Shown here: positions 1 to 11,855 of the stretch, piece by piece
How positions within the stretch are numbered: the stretch's first letter is position 1
How the letters are laid out: every line of letters begins with the position of its first letter
Assembly (NCBI GenBank): GCA_032358255.1
Contig: JAULBX010027605.1
Coordinates: 1-64,000 of the forward strand
Length of the DNA stretch: 64,000 nucleotides
Reading direction: 5' to 3'
Source: Heterotrichella gracilis
Taxonomy: Eukaryota; Sar; Xanthophyceae; Tribonematales; Xanthonemataceae
Translations under genes and position numbers: made by a program
The notes under the pieces: generated by a model
The model's database searches: none
What the model saw: the letters and a program-made list of their open reading frames with translations, nothing else
Told to the model about the DNA's origin: nothing

Positions 1-217
1 TTGGAACTCTGCTATATTTTACTAGGTTGCAGCGCCTTGAAGCCTGTCATTTGGCGCTTTGGCGCACACCCGGCACTCTATGTGCTCATCCCTCCACTTG
101 CCAAGGTATCCTGGGAACTGCTCACAGCACGGGGGTACTACTATTCCCCCTGAGTGTGGTGCTGCGCCTCCATTTGGCGTGCCAGGCCCTTCGCCTGCAA
201 CTGTAACGTGGACACCT

Positions 218-240
218 AAAAAAAAAAAAAAAAAAAAAAA
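218..240 (+). repeat. Homopolymer A run (23 bases)
   Basis: Twenty-three consecutive A bases directly precede the nuclease-domain frame. It could be the poly(A) tail of a short retrocopied fragment lying at about 1-217, whose own short frames I cannot identify, or a slippage tract. Its position immediately before a coding-looking domain is odd. Confidence 0.8.
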
Positions 241-713
241 TGGCTGAAGCAGGATTTTACACTAAACCAGCCGCACGTATTCCTGAAACAGTCCTCCCTG
301 GCATTGATTCTGTCATCAGGAATTCCCTAAAACCAGATGGTCTCCTCGTATCAAACATTACCCAGCCCATCCCACAGCGCAAAGTACACATAATTGAAAT
401 TAAATATGCTGCTGACACAAATACCAATAAGCAAGAAACACGGGCACAGGAACAGCATAACAACCTAGAGAACATACTTCAAGCTGCGGGATACTCTCCA
501 AACCACATATCCCGAAATACCATGGTGATTGGGATGGGAGGAACAATATATACCGAAAACCTAACAACTCTCACCGCTTTAGGAGTCTCAGAGTCACAGG
601 CTGAAAAGACACTCACTAAGATCCACCTTACATCAGTGCAATGGTTACACAAAATATACTGTTTTAAGCTGCACTGCAACAATCAGAACATATCTAGACG
701 GGGAATAGGCTAA
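240..713 (+). mobile_element. LINE 3' fragment encoding a restriction-like (PD-(D/E)xK) endonuclease domain
   Basis: An open frame of 157 codons. A Lys-Pro-Asp-Gly stretch (KPDGLLV) is followed about 20 residues later by IIEIKY, the Asp ... Glu-x-Lys pattern of a PD-(D/E)xK nuclease. Downstream come RAQEQH, a Gly-rich MGGTIY strand and a helix ending VQWLHKIY. I know this arrangement from the C-terminal restriction-like endonuclease domains of algal LINE reverse-transcriptase proteins. No reverse transcriptase domain is visible upstream within the window, so this is the tail end of an element or a stand-alone relic. The first codon abuts a 23-base A run (218-240), so the apparent ATG may not be a true start. 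The frame itself is open and the nuclease residues are present. Family assignment is from memory of related sequences and is moderately sure; activity is unknown. Confidence 0.55.
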
Positions 714-863
714 CGTCATTGACCGGCACTCCCAGGGTATTCTCCCTTGAGGAGGGCACCAACAAATATGGTATTGGACATAGTAGACAGGAGAGCATTG
801 CCCTTCTCTCTGCTAATTCCTCTTCCTTAACCAACGCACTTGTTCAAGGACAGGCTGCATAGC

Positions 864-887
864 TATTTATTTATTTATTTATTTACT
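864..887. repeat. TTTA microsatellite
   Basis: About five perfect copies of the tetranucleotide TATT/TTTA. No coding role is apparent. It marks the left edge of the GC-rich tandem-repeat block that follows. Confidence 0.8.
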
Positions 888-904
888 TTTGTTCCTGAGT
901 GATG

Positions 905-1290
905 CATACGGGGGGGATGGCGGCGTGGGCTGCCAGGACCAGACGCATCCATGGGGGAAGGGCAGGCAAGGGAGGGCCCGGCTGCGTGCGCACATGCGCC
1001 TTGGGAGCGGCCCTTGTGTGGCCCAGGACTCCTGAGGGCCTGAGGGCGCAGGGGGCATATGCATGCATGTGAACGGCCACACACAGCGTGCATGCATGCG
1101 GTTGGATGGCGGCGTGGCCTGCCATGACCAGGCACATGGGAGAAGGCCCTGCGGCAGATGATGGAGGGCCAGGCATTGCGCACGCATGCTCCTTGGGAGC
1201 ATCCCCTGTTTGGTTCTGGAGGGCCCCGGGGGCATTTGGATGGCCGCATACACAGCGTGCGTGCAGATAGACGTGCGCCTGGCTGCAACG
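905..1290. repeat. Two diverged copies of a ~190-200 base tandem unit
   Basis: The landmarks GATGGCGGCGTGG, CCTTGGGAGC and CACAGCGTGC recur in the same order about 190-200 bases apart (for example near 917 and 1106, and near 990 and 1191). Copies are clearly diverged. Several overlapping open frames here are by-products of the GC-rich repeat. From 714 to 1,826 I see no other gene. Confidence 0.65.
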
Positions 1291-1826
1291 GCGCTGGCCA
1301 TGACAGGGGGGCAGCAGAGCTACTCTGCTGTGGCACACAGCATGGGTGTGTGAGCTGTGTGAGACCATTCACCACACGCACCAGGGCTGCACAGCCACCT
1401 ATCATCAAGTGTAGCAGAGGGATCCCATGTCCTGCCTTTCATTGGTGTGCGCATCGAAAAAATATGGAATCCCTTGTGATTAATTTATGACTAAGTGATA
1501 ATTCTGAGTGACAATCACTCCATCAAATCGACTGCTGATACTCAAAATCTCCATTTGCCTTGTTACAAGTCAGCCTTGACCCCCAGAGCACAGAGGGTCG
1601 CAACTTGATCCCAGCATGAAATGCATTATGGATACAAAAAAAATTGAAATGCATTGCATCAAAAAAAATAAGAACCCTCAACTGTTCCGTCAACAAGTAT
1701 GTTGCAATACCATCTTAGTTGCCAGTCTGTTTTGTTAAAAATGCACACATGTTTGACACACAAGCTGTAGGACTCCCATGCTGGTCGCAAAATGCAAAAA
1801 AAAAAATCACGCTCACAAACGCAAGC

Positions 1827-4800
1827 CTAGAAGCTGCCCTTAGCCAGCTTGTTGGCGCACACCCCCAATGGCTGGCGCTGCAGCAGGGTTGTGTCAGCAG
1901 TGACCATGCCATCCTTGTTGCGGTACCAGCCAAACTCAATTGTGTTATCATCCAGAATGTTGAGGATAGAGTGACCGTAGGAGGGGTCGCGATGGGCGGA
2001 CCACACAGGCTGGCTACTCTGGCAGAAGAACTTAGTTGGGTCAGCGGTACTTGGCACAAGTCCAGCGCCACCCTTGATGCCACCGGACGTGTGCGATGCC
2101 GGCTGGAAGGTGACGGTGTTGCAGCCGGGGGCATGGGCCTACAAATCCAGTGAATTGGGTCAAAACATTGCAAACTGCATGCAACGGGAAGGAAATTTCA
2201 CACTCTGTACAACGCATATGCATCATCATTTCCACAATGGTCGTACAAGATGAAGCAGGCATTGCACAGCTGTTAGTGTCATGTGTGCATACTTCATTTG
2301 CTCACCTGGCGCTGGTATCCTGGGCCCCACTTGGTTGGGTCAATCGCGTTGGGCCCCGAGGCACCAACGTTAAGAAGATCACAGTAGGTCTTGTTCTGGT
2401 TGGGGCCGGGAGTTGCCCACACCTCATCCACAAAGTTGCGGTAGGGGCCCTCAATGTTGCCTCCATCGCCAACGGTGAGATGGATTGGACCGCAGGTGTC
2501 CAAGCCATAGTCGTACATTGGGTGGGTGCGCTCATAGGCATGAACATGGCCTGCGAGGACTAGATCCACGCCGTACTGCAACATTCAAAAGACAAGACTC
2601 AGCCAAACATTTTCCAAAGGCACAACAGGCGCGTGCAATTTCTTTGCAAATGGGGCGTAATGGCGCAACATTTTATTTGAAGCCTTTTCTAAATGAAATT
2701 ATTTCGTGTAGCCTTAGGGTTAGAGTTTGCATATTTGTGTGATTTTATTTTTGGCCTAGCATGCTCTCGATGCATTTTGTTTTTGCGCATGCGAAAGGGA
2801 GGCAAGTACCAGACACAGCACCATTGGGTTGGGATAGTTTTGGGGTCAGATGCATGGACGTGGTCCCAATGTGTTCACAAGACTAGGCATGGAACTCATA
2901 GCTCATGTGCACACACCTCTTCAAGAGACCTCTTTACGTGACCCAACTTGAAACATGCAATTACACAATGCGCCAAAGACCCCTTCTACCCCTATTCACA
3001 CTGACCTTATAGAAGTCTGGCTCGTATACGCTCCTGAAGCATTCTTGCTCCTTGTAGTGCACATAGTAGGTATGGTAGATGGGTGCATGGAAGGAAACGA
3101 AGAGCCATGGGGTGCGCTTGCGGTCAAAGTTGGTCTCCATCTCATTCAGCCACCATGTGTACCTGCACATACACCAATGTAAGCACTTCTAACCAATAGA
3201 AACAATGGTATTCTCCCCTGTTGCAAAAAATGGTTGGGAGTCCAGTTCAATTCCAATGGGGAGGGGAGCCTGGCGCAACATGCCATAGTGCTAGGGGAGC
3301 CTGTTAGGTAGGTCCCCCAACCAATGGTGGGTTAGGGCATTCCAGTTCAATTGCAATGGGTTAACCATGACTGCTTGCCTGCACTTACTGCTTTGACGCA
3401 TTGACACTGTCAGATCCCTTGTGGAAAGGGATGTAGTTGCAGAGCACCACAAACTTGACGGGGCCAATATCCACGCTGTAGTACAGGTTGGATGAGATGT
3501 CACCGGACAGGGCGGGTGTCTGGGCAACGGTAGGGTGGCGAGCGGAGTAGGACTGGAAAGGGTAGTTGCCGGGGTAGGTGAAGGTCTCGGTTGTGTAGTT
3601 AATGACGGCAGGGATGCCGGCGGTCTCAAGCTCGTGATTGGCAGCCACGTGCAGTGTAGGGACGGTTGAGAACAAGGGCGCCCAGATCTGCTCAAAGCTG
3701 TCCCAGCGCCTGCACCAAATCACGATGTTTGAGGCTAGTGAAATTTCAGCGGGCTGTTTTCACACGCTTTATACTACAACCCATAAAACGCAAATCTGGA
3801 TACAAACAGAGCACGCATGAATGATGTAGGTGCCAGTTGCAATTTTAAATCTGTGCAGGTGTGCATCCCTGGCTGGCACATGCATCATGTGTGTCCATTT
3901 CAGGTACCTCTGGTTGGTGCCCCCCTTGGTAGAGGTCCTTGTGAAGCTGGGTGGGCCACTGTTGAGGACACCACCGTCATCTCCAGAGTAGTTGTCGGCG
4001 TAGGTGAGATCACCAATGTGCAAAATAACGTCAGGGCTGTTGGCCATCAACTGGTCGCGCGTGGCGGTGCTGTTAAAGGTCTGGCCAATATCGGCGATAA
4101 GACCCACGCGAAGGGGATAGGTAATTGAAGGGCGCCCTGCGCTAGTGTTGGGCAGGGTCTTGAAAGACAACACCTGGGACACCACCTGTGCACAGACGGA
4201 GATTAAGCGAGTTTTAGTGACACATATTAGGGTGTGTTGGACACAGTGCATAATAGAGTGGTGCATTTGGTTAAGTACCAACCAAAAATTGCAAAACATC
4301 GTTTCTGAATTACCTGCGCATCGTAGTGTTTATAAACACCACTAGAACGGGTTACACTGTAGCAATGGCTTGAACGATTACCACAGCTATTATAAAAGGC
4401 CCATACATGATGCACTCATGCAGAGTGTTCCTAAGCAGTGGAAAAATAATAGCAATAATAGCTATGGCCATGGTACATGGGAATTTAAATAGGGTGCCAT
4501 GTCTGCTTGACTTCAATATATTTGCATTATTCGGGAGGATGTGCTAACAGGCGAAAGTACATATTGCGCTGACAAGCAAACACTAGCAAAGCATGCACCA
4601 CAACAATAATGCACGTCACCCCAAGCACACCGCCCCAAGCCTCACCCACCTTGGTGTTCCCCACAGTGTACTGGTACACAGTGCCTGCTTTGAGGTTCTT
4701 CAGCAGCACGTGGCTGATGTTAGGTGAGAGGTAGGCGCTGTTGGTGGGTCCGCTGGTGTAGTTGCGCACATAGTTGATGACATAGCCATTGGCAGTGGAG

Positions 4801-5750
4801 CCCAGCGTGGCAGTGCCGTACTTGACCTGGGCCTTGACCTTGGTGGTGCTGGGCATGGTGATGTTGGCACTGGGTGCGTTGCTTGCATAGCCAGTGTGCC
4901 ATGACACCACGTAGTTGTTCTTGCCTGTGGCGGTTGGTTCTTGTTAAAAGCTGCGTTGTAATAATCACAGTGCAGCAAGGATAAGTGTGAAGAGAGCACC
5001 ATGCATCGGCTCCACTTCACATGAAGTGCATTCTATGCATACAGGGTTTGCTGATCAGGTACCAGTGTATACATGATGTAAAGGATGGGACCCAACGTTG
5101 TGCAATTGCAGCAAGTCTTGGGCAATACAACCGTGCTAGCAGACAGTTAAGTTCCTTTCAAGAACCACTGAACGGTGCTTTGCGCTCACCGAAGTACGAC
5201 ACATGAATGCCCCAAGGGGTGGAGGCATCTGCGGGCAACGCTGCCTGGGTGTCGTTGATGGGCACATCCTGTACCAGCCATGCGGTCTTGCCGCTGTCAT
5301 AGCAGTACACTGTGTCGCCGGTGGCAATGAGGCCAAAGGGGTCGCAGGCAGTTCCTGTGGAAGAGAGAGCAACGGTAAGCAGAAGAACGGACTAGGCAGA
5401 CGTGGTGCCACCACGGTGGTGGCTGCTTGAAGCACAAATGAGCATGCACAAAATGTGCGCACATCTCCAGATGGCATCAACAGCATGCCGCTCGCGTTCG
5501 TCTTTAGAACTGGCATTCAACAAGCATGGAAGGCGTGCGGCTGTGGAAAACAAGTCCGTGACTGACCAGTGTGACGAGCGATGTTGTTGCCCACTTCCTG
5601 GATCAGAAGCCGCCTGTCAGTCTTAGTGACTGGGGTGGCCACCTCGCTCCTCAGGTGGGCGCCGGCGTTGGCGTAGAGCTCGGCAAACTCGGCGCTGCAA
5701 GCACCAATTGCGACCAGCAGCAGCACAACGGCTGCTGTCCGGTTGGCCAT
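1827..5750 (-). CDS. Secreted purple acid phosphatase (metallophosphoesterase), 653 aa
   Basis: Hydrolyses phosphate monoesters with a dinuclear metal centre; by family this is an extracellular or vacuolar phosphate-scavenging enzyme. Eight exons join in phase: 5750-5567, 5354-5190, 4924-4650, 4185-3908, 3709-3389, 3162-3006, 2575-2306, 2138-1827. The N-terminus is a signal peptide (MANRTAAVVLLLVAIGACSA). An N-terminal Fn3-like domain follows (NNYVVSWHTGYAS ... VYQYTVG). The metal motifs appear in order: IADIGQT, GDLTYADNYSGDDGG, ANHELE, VSFHAPIY and AGHVHAYERTHP. The usual GNHE is ANHE here. The C-terminal tail (FGWYRNKDG) fits the family. The start is the only ATG directly before the signal peptide. 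Nearest neighbour is a long gene-poor stretch upstream. Very sure of family; the exact substrate is unknown. Confidence 0.95.
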
Positions 5751-8700
5751 GGTGTACCCCTGCGCAGAACCGGGGTGGCGGTATTTGTGCGCTGCTGCAG
5801 AGCACTCAACTGGATCAATGTTCGATGTTGCAGTAAGCACGTGGTCTGAACGGCAACTCTTGCCAACTTATATATGCCTAAGCGTCTAGGTTGTCGTTCA
5901 CGTCAAGTTGTTTCCAAGGCCCTTCGCAGTGGCGGCTTGGTTGACTACCACATGCATGCATGTAATGCATGCGCATACTTGTAATTTCCACTGGGAGGTG
6001 CAAGACGTTGTGCTCCGAGAAGGGTGCCTGATCTAGGTCGTGGTTTCCAAAGGCAGCGACCCACGCGTGACTGGACAGCTTACGGTTATCCTGGGGTTGT
6101 CAGCATCGGTTTGGCCATTTTGATGCATCTAGCGACATGGAGGTCTATAGGTGACTAGTTTGCAGCGTGCATATCGCGTCCCATAATTTGTGAACTACGT
6201 GGAACCTCACCTTGTGAAACACTTCCTGAAGACCTGGGATTACAGCAATCAACCTGCTGCGAGCTAGAGCCAACAGTTAGGCCCCGGGGTAGACAAACGC
6301 TGTCTAAGTCGATGCACGACTCAAATATCCGAGCTAGGGCGGAGACTCTCCAGGAGAGAGCACCAAGTGGTGTGGTGGTCCCGCAGGGTTACAATTTGCT
6401 ACCGTGGCCCCACAGGACTTCACAACGGTTCGCCTGGCGCGCCCTTGCGGTATATCGTGTTTCAAAAGGTAGCTACCCAGCTGGCTACCATGCACACAAA
6501 TATTATGCTTGTGCAACTGTGGATGACACTGCAAGACCAAGACGACTGTATACCTGCTCATGGGTTAAATGACTCAACAAATGCTTCGGTTGCACACGTC
6601 TGAGTTGGCCACTAAGTGGCATTTCCTGGGTTCGGGCCCCATACCATGCACACACGCGGGCAAGTTGGATGGCAACTCAGGTGCACATGGAGGCCCCTTG
6701 GACTCCGGGCCTGTGCACGCACGTATGGAACAGGCAAGTCTTCATCCTATGTCGCCTATAGTATTGGCGTCGTACTGCCTAGACATGCCATGCCACCCCT
6801 GCCAGGTGCGCAGGGCCCCGGCAGCATATTAATATTCCCTTCTTGAGCTGCCCACTGGCAGGGCCAGGATGACGTCAACAATTTTCCTGTTTAAAACGAG
6901 TTTATAACATATCGACGATACTGAACGTGGGATGGGTGCTGCTGGCCTGCTTGGTAAAGAACCCTGCTTCAAAAACTTTCTTTCTGGACTCCCCACACTG
7001 GTCAGACCGTGATGACTGGAGCCCACACCGGCTAGTGCCTAGATGCTCAATTGTGCCACCCAACCACACATACGCTCTTGATTGCTGGGCAGCATAGACA
7101 ACAGGCTTCCAGCAAGGCCTGGTGTTTATGCATAATCATAAACTTTTAAATAAAAGAGTTGTTTTCACATGCCATGAATTCTGCTAGCGCTGTGTGGCCA
7201 GCATCTTTGCAGTATTTGTAGTATTAGCATAATGGCCTTATAAATTGCCACTAGCTCTGCTCTGTGAAATGTGTTTGTGGGAATCCTAATCCCAGTCCTA
7301 TAGAATGCGGCAGTAAAACCCTAAAGCACCCATTAATCCATGTGGCCGCGCGCCCACGAAACCCTGCGGAGGCGACCTTCAACTTGTGACCTTGCAAAAG
7401 CAACCCTGGCACGGTTATTCCTTACATATGGCCCCGTGACTACCCACAACCCTAGGCCTTAAGACCTGCGGGAACAATCAATATCCCTATCGTCTAGAGA
7501 TCGGCAGTAAAGCCTGCAGGGACAACCCTAAAACCCTCCAGGTGCAATTACACAACCCAATGGGAGTCACCCTAATCCCTGCGATGGCAACCCTCATGGA
7601 GCTCCTCATGTGCCTATGGGGCGTCAGACTCAGAGCTTGGGTATGATGGCAAGCAGGCATGTTTCAATCTCTGAGTGGAAGTCTACGGTGTGGCAGGGGT
7701 AGGAACGGTACAGGACCCTGTATGGGCAGAGTATATTCCGCCTGTTTTTCGAGTTCCTGTGACCAGCCACTTTAATGTGCTTGCACTGCCAGCCTGGCAG
7801 GTGCCATGGTGACGCCATATGGCGCGTCAGGGTGACCCCCTCAGGATACAATGGGGGAAATCCCCATCCATTTCCCCTATTGTATCCCTAGGCCTGTCCT
7901 CTGAAGAGCGGCAATGGAACTCAATTCGTAAAAAGCCATGGACAGCCTACACAAGCAAAAAAAACCCTAAAAACCCTGCAGTTGCAACCATACACCCTGC
8001 TCAGCGGGGAGCACCCCTAAACCCTGCGATGGCAACCCTGAATGAAAAAACCTGCGAGGGATCCCCGAAAGCCCTCGCAACCCTAAACACCTGTAAGAGC
8101 AACCGTAAAATTCTGCAGAAGCAATCTTGTAGCCCTGCCACCTAACCTATGCAGTTGCAAAAGCCAGAAACCCTTGGTTTGTTTGATAGCCCTGTGTGAC
8201 TGTGTTCCACATCCAGGCCGCCAGGGTGGAGTGTGTATTCAATTAGTGAATAACTCAGCAGTACATCAACGTCAAATAAGGCTGGTGATAATACATGCCA
8301 TTTTCACCTTAATGCGTTCTAGCAGTACAAACAGATTAGCACATTTTACTTGATGCAATGCAATTATTGCAGCCAGTGAAAGGAGGCAATGAAGGCTGAT
8401 CTGAGGGGGGAAGGTGGGAACTGCTGGGATGATTAATATGCATTTATTTCTTCGAATGGATTGAAGAAAATGATGGCTGAATTGTGTGGGAGGGGTGCGG
8501 TGGGGAGAAGTGGGAGGGTGGGATTTAAAAGGCAATTGTAAAATGAGGAACTGCATTTCCTTTCAGCAAGATCGTTCAAAATGAATTTTTTAAATACACA
8601 TATATATATTACATTATAAATTGGCATGCCCAGGCTGCATGCTGCTATGCCCAGTAAATTATCCCTCATGATATCGCATTAAATCACACGATGCGCATGC

Positions 8701-9399
8701 CTGCTCTGTTGCTGGTCACCCCGAAGTTGGACTGATGAGGCAGGTCCTTGCAGATATACAGTGGACACCCTAGTCGGGCATACCCTAATCAAGGGTTATG
8801 ACAATACCCTTAATAGGGGTAACCAGTAGGGTATTGACTGTGCCTACTGGGCGGTTGGATTCATGAGATCCCTAACAACCTCTGCGCATGTGGCTATTGG
8901 TGCTGCGTGTGCCCTGCATCCCCCAAATGGTTTTGCCTGTGGGTGTGGCTGCAATGGTACATGTGGTTGCAGCTTACAGTGTAGGGCTGTGGCTGGGACC
9001 CCATCAGACTGATGGTGTGATGGGCGGGGGGAGGGGGGGAGGGGCAGTGCGCGAAGCTGCTGGACAGGCGTGTGGGCAATAGTGAGACGCATTGAAGTTC
9101 AAAAGCCCGCCGTAAAGCAGCCTGTGAATGTGATCAAATCTGCCCCTTAGGGAGGGTTGGGGTTGGGGGTTGGTTCAGCATTTGGGTATCATGGCAACAG
9201 GGTTAATTAGGGTTTAAATTAGGGCAGCTCAATGTATAACTTGACCAAGCGCGCCACCTGGCTTAATGCCATTTGCTTTTTTTATGAAATTGCGCCATTC
9301 CTGCAACAAGGTTCCCCACCTGGCAGTTCGAACCCGCCTACTCCGCCCCCCCCCTGCTCCCATCGCCCCGGCCCACAGCCTCCGTCATCGTGTTTGTAC
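5751..9399. other. Gene-poor region, no gene recognised
   Basis: This stretch lies upstream of the phosphatase. Open frames are short, overlap on several strands and show no family signal. It contains CCCTAAA-rich degenerate repeats (annotated separately), an AT-rich part (about 8,200-8,700) and G-rich runs near 9,018-9,044 and 9,149-9,174. Confidence 0.6.
7310..8160. repeat. Degenerate CCCTAAA/ACCCTGC minisatellite-like block
   Basis: Many imperfect units of the type accctaa...accctgcgatggcaaccct recur (around 7,310, 7,525, 7,570, 7,965, 8,010, 8,080). They mix the plant-type telomere heptamer CCCTAAA with a CCCTGC(A/G)..GCAACC core. Spacing is irregular. This looks like an interstitial telomere-derived or telomere-like satellite. 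Confidence 0.5.
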
Positions 9400-10672
9400 C
9401 CACGCTGCAATAGCCGACTGCTGCGCAGCCACTGTGGCCTGGCCGCTTCCAGGTCAGCGCTGAGTCGGTCCACTGAACGGTCCACCAACGCTGGCTTGGC
9501 GCTAAGCTGCTGGGTGAGATCATCATTGGTGGCGGCCCCCTCCCCACCCCGCCTACCCCGAATTCACACACACCTTTGCTGCAGCGGCCGACTGCAACTT
9601 GGCTGCCAGCCGGGACGCCTCAGCCTGCAGCCATGGGATGACAGGTAATAGGTGAAGGGCCCGGGGGAGGCATGGTTGCATTATTTATGATTGCTGCATT
9701 GTTTATGAGTGCTGCTCACTGTAGTTGCATGTGGGTGACGGGTGGCAGGTGAGGGGCGGATCATGAGAAGATGAGCATTATCTTTGATTCCCCATGAGTG
9801 CATGTGGTGGAAGGTGCATGCGCATATGGGTGGCAGGGGAGGTGGCGGCCATGCGATGCTGCTGCAAATGGGCCAATTACAGCAGGTCCACAGCTTCCAT
9901 TAAATCAGATCACAGGCCGGAACACATGGCTGCAAATCCACCCTCACACCAGAAGCTTACCCTCCACACCCCACCTCAAACCCATGGGGGGGTGGGTGCT
10001 CCACAGGGTGGGTCCTCCGGAGGGGGAGGGGGTGCTCTACATGGCAACCCACTCACCCGAGGTCCACCCCCGTTCCCTCACACCCTGAACCACCTCCGCC
10101 CCAGCTGCAGCCATCTGCGCCACCGCTTGCCGCTTAGGCTGTCCCGCCTGGGCCTGCGCCACAACTCCAGCGCTGCCCTACAATGCCTCCAGCTGCTGGA
10201 GGGTGGCGGCGAGCTACTCCCTGGGTGCGGGTGGTTCTGCATACTATAATCAATGATGGCAGGAACTAGGGCTGTCGTTGTCCAACGCAGTACGATTGCA
10301 TGCATTGTCATGTGAAGCACCTACAGCATTTGAATTATACCACCACTGGGCATTGGCCTTGAAGCACCTTTGCATGGTCTTCTCCCCACTCCACAAACTC
10401 TGCAAACCCAAAACCCCTAGCCAGGCCCAACCTTAGGTGCCTACAGGTCCCTACCCTCCCTGCCCACCGCCACCTGCCTTGCTCCACCCCAGACCCTCAA
10501 AACAAAAATTATAATAGGGATGAATGAGTGCGCATGAGCCTCATCCACCCTACACTGCACAACCCTAATGAGTCAAATCCTACACCCTAACCCCCAGCCA
10601 GCCCTCACCTTGAGCGTCGATAGGTACTTCCCACCCTCTTTAGCCTTGTCACTGCACCCTGCCCCCTGGGTC
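9400..10672 (-). pseudogene. Decayed coiled-coil gene (fragments of several exons)
   Basis: On the minus strand, coding-like pieces with sensible splice edges follow one another. Near 10,672-10,607 lies a piece ending DKAKEGGKYLSTLK before a GTGAGG donor. Near 10,205-10,095 is an Ala/Gln-rich piece (LAATLQQLEAL, then QPKRQAVAQMAAAGAEVVQ). Near 9,632-9,574 is LQAEASRLAAKLQSAAAAK before GTGTGTG, and near 9,509-9,402 is VDRSVDRLSADLEAARPQW. All have the Ala/Gln/Leu/Glu make-up of a coiled coil. The 10.1 kb piece has two in-frame TAG codons around LAATLQQLEAL. I found no beginning or end and recognise no family. GC-rich against AT-rich surroundings, which supports a former coding origin. Confidence 0.35.
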
Positions 10673-10763
10673 TGCTCTGGAGACCCTTGCCCTCAGCACC
10701 ACCACCTCCCGTCACGTGATCACTTGAGCTCCCATTCAATGGCGGCGGCCGCAGCTCCGAGCC

Positions 10764-10886
10764 ATAATGATACATTATGCAGTATTAAGGTATAATCTCC
10801 ATTGGCCCAGACAGGTGCTGCAGAGTCTGCAGCACCTGTCTGGGCCAATGGAGATTATACCTTAATACTGCATAATGTATCATTAT
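10764..10886. repeat. 123-base near-perfect palindrome (61-base arms, 1-base centre)
   Basis: The left arm 10764-10824 is the exact reverse complement of the right arm 10826-10886, centred on the G at 10825. Symmetry ends abruptly on both sides. A transcript would form an uninterrupted hairpin; the DNA could extrude a cruciform. No open frame runs through it. It may be a small-RNA precursor, a foldback element or a sequencing/assembly artefact. Confidence 0.9.
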
Positions 10887-11172
10887 CATGTATTTACATA
10901 TTTGTTTTTACAAAACTATTAATATGTTATTCAAAAAAGTTTTACATTAGGATGACTTATATTTGAACTTTGTAAGACAAATGGTCATTTGCGGGTGGCG
11001 GCCTTTTTCTCAGCACGCACCTGCCTGGCGCCATTGGAGATTGATTTTCATTGTAGCTAGGGATGTGTATTATAAATACTTTTCACATCAACCTTGTAAT
11101 GCAAGATTTTGAGACAGGAGCAGCCTCCATATCATAAAGTCCATATGCCAATGCCAAGGTAATTCAATGCAG

Positions 11173-11545
11173 GGCAATTGTTGCGCTGACCATCTAGGCT
11201 CAGTCAATTGGCCCAAGTAGGGCATGGATGCATGTCATACCATAAAATACCCAAGTAAATTATGCTCGTTAGGACAATGTGGCAGCGCAAAGCCACCTGG
11301 ACTGACCTTGCGTTGCATGAGACGTGAGCAGCCTCGACACGCCGATGACGATCATCAGTCATTGGCAATTGCGCTGACCATCTAGGCTCAATCAACTGGC
11401 CCAAGTAGGGCATGGGGTGCATTGCAAGTCAGACCATAAGATATCCAAGTGCATTACATGGCATTAATATTATGCTTGGTAGGACAATGGGGCAGCGCAA
11501 AGCCGCATGGGCTGACCTTGCGTTACATGATACAGCTGAAGCTCT
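11173..11545. repeat. Direct duplication of a ~150-180 base unit
   Basis: The unit beginning GCGCTGACCATCTAGGCTC near 11,183 returns near 11,371. Shared blocks follow in order: GGCCCAAGTAGGGCATGG, AGACCATAA/TACCATAA, TTAGGACAATG/GTAGGACAATG, GCAGCGCAAAGCC and GACCTTGCGTTRCATGA. Copies differ by substitutions and small indels. There is no coding signal. The region 10,887-11,855 otherwise holds no recognisable gene. Confidence 0.75.
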
Positions 11546-11855
11546 TTGTTGCTTGGTCAAGCCGTCAGTTGCCGTTGAATTGCCATACAAAGACTAGAAA
11601 AGAAAGAGATACATGGAATGCCCAACGCACATAAGATAACCTGTGATCGTTGCATTCGTGAGCACTTCAGCACTTCACACAATATTGATTTGCTCCACAG
11701 ATCACGTCGCCCAACCTGAATGGGCTCCTCCGACAGACAGATAACAGATGCCTAAAAAATGCTGCTCCAAGGATAACAGACCGGCAACCCTCCAATAACC
11801 CTTTGGCCGCAGTGAAAAAGAACCCAGCACGGCAAAATTCACATCTACTGCGAGT

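Noticed and set aside
59-247. Short plus-strand frame ending in poly-Lys
   Set aside because: Starts with TTG and its C-terminus is the A run translated; no other support.
905-1408. Overlapping frames of 110-177 codons in the tandem repeat
   Set aside because: Several frames are open on both strands because the repeat is GC-rich; no protein family match.
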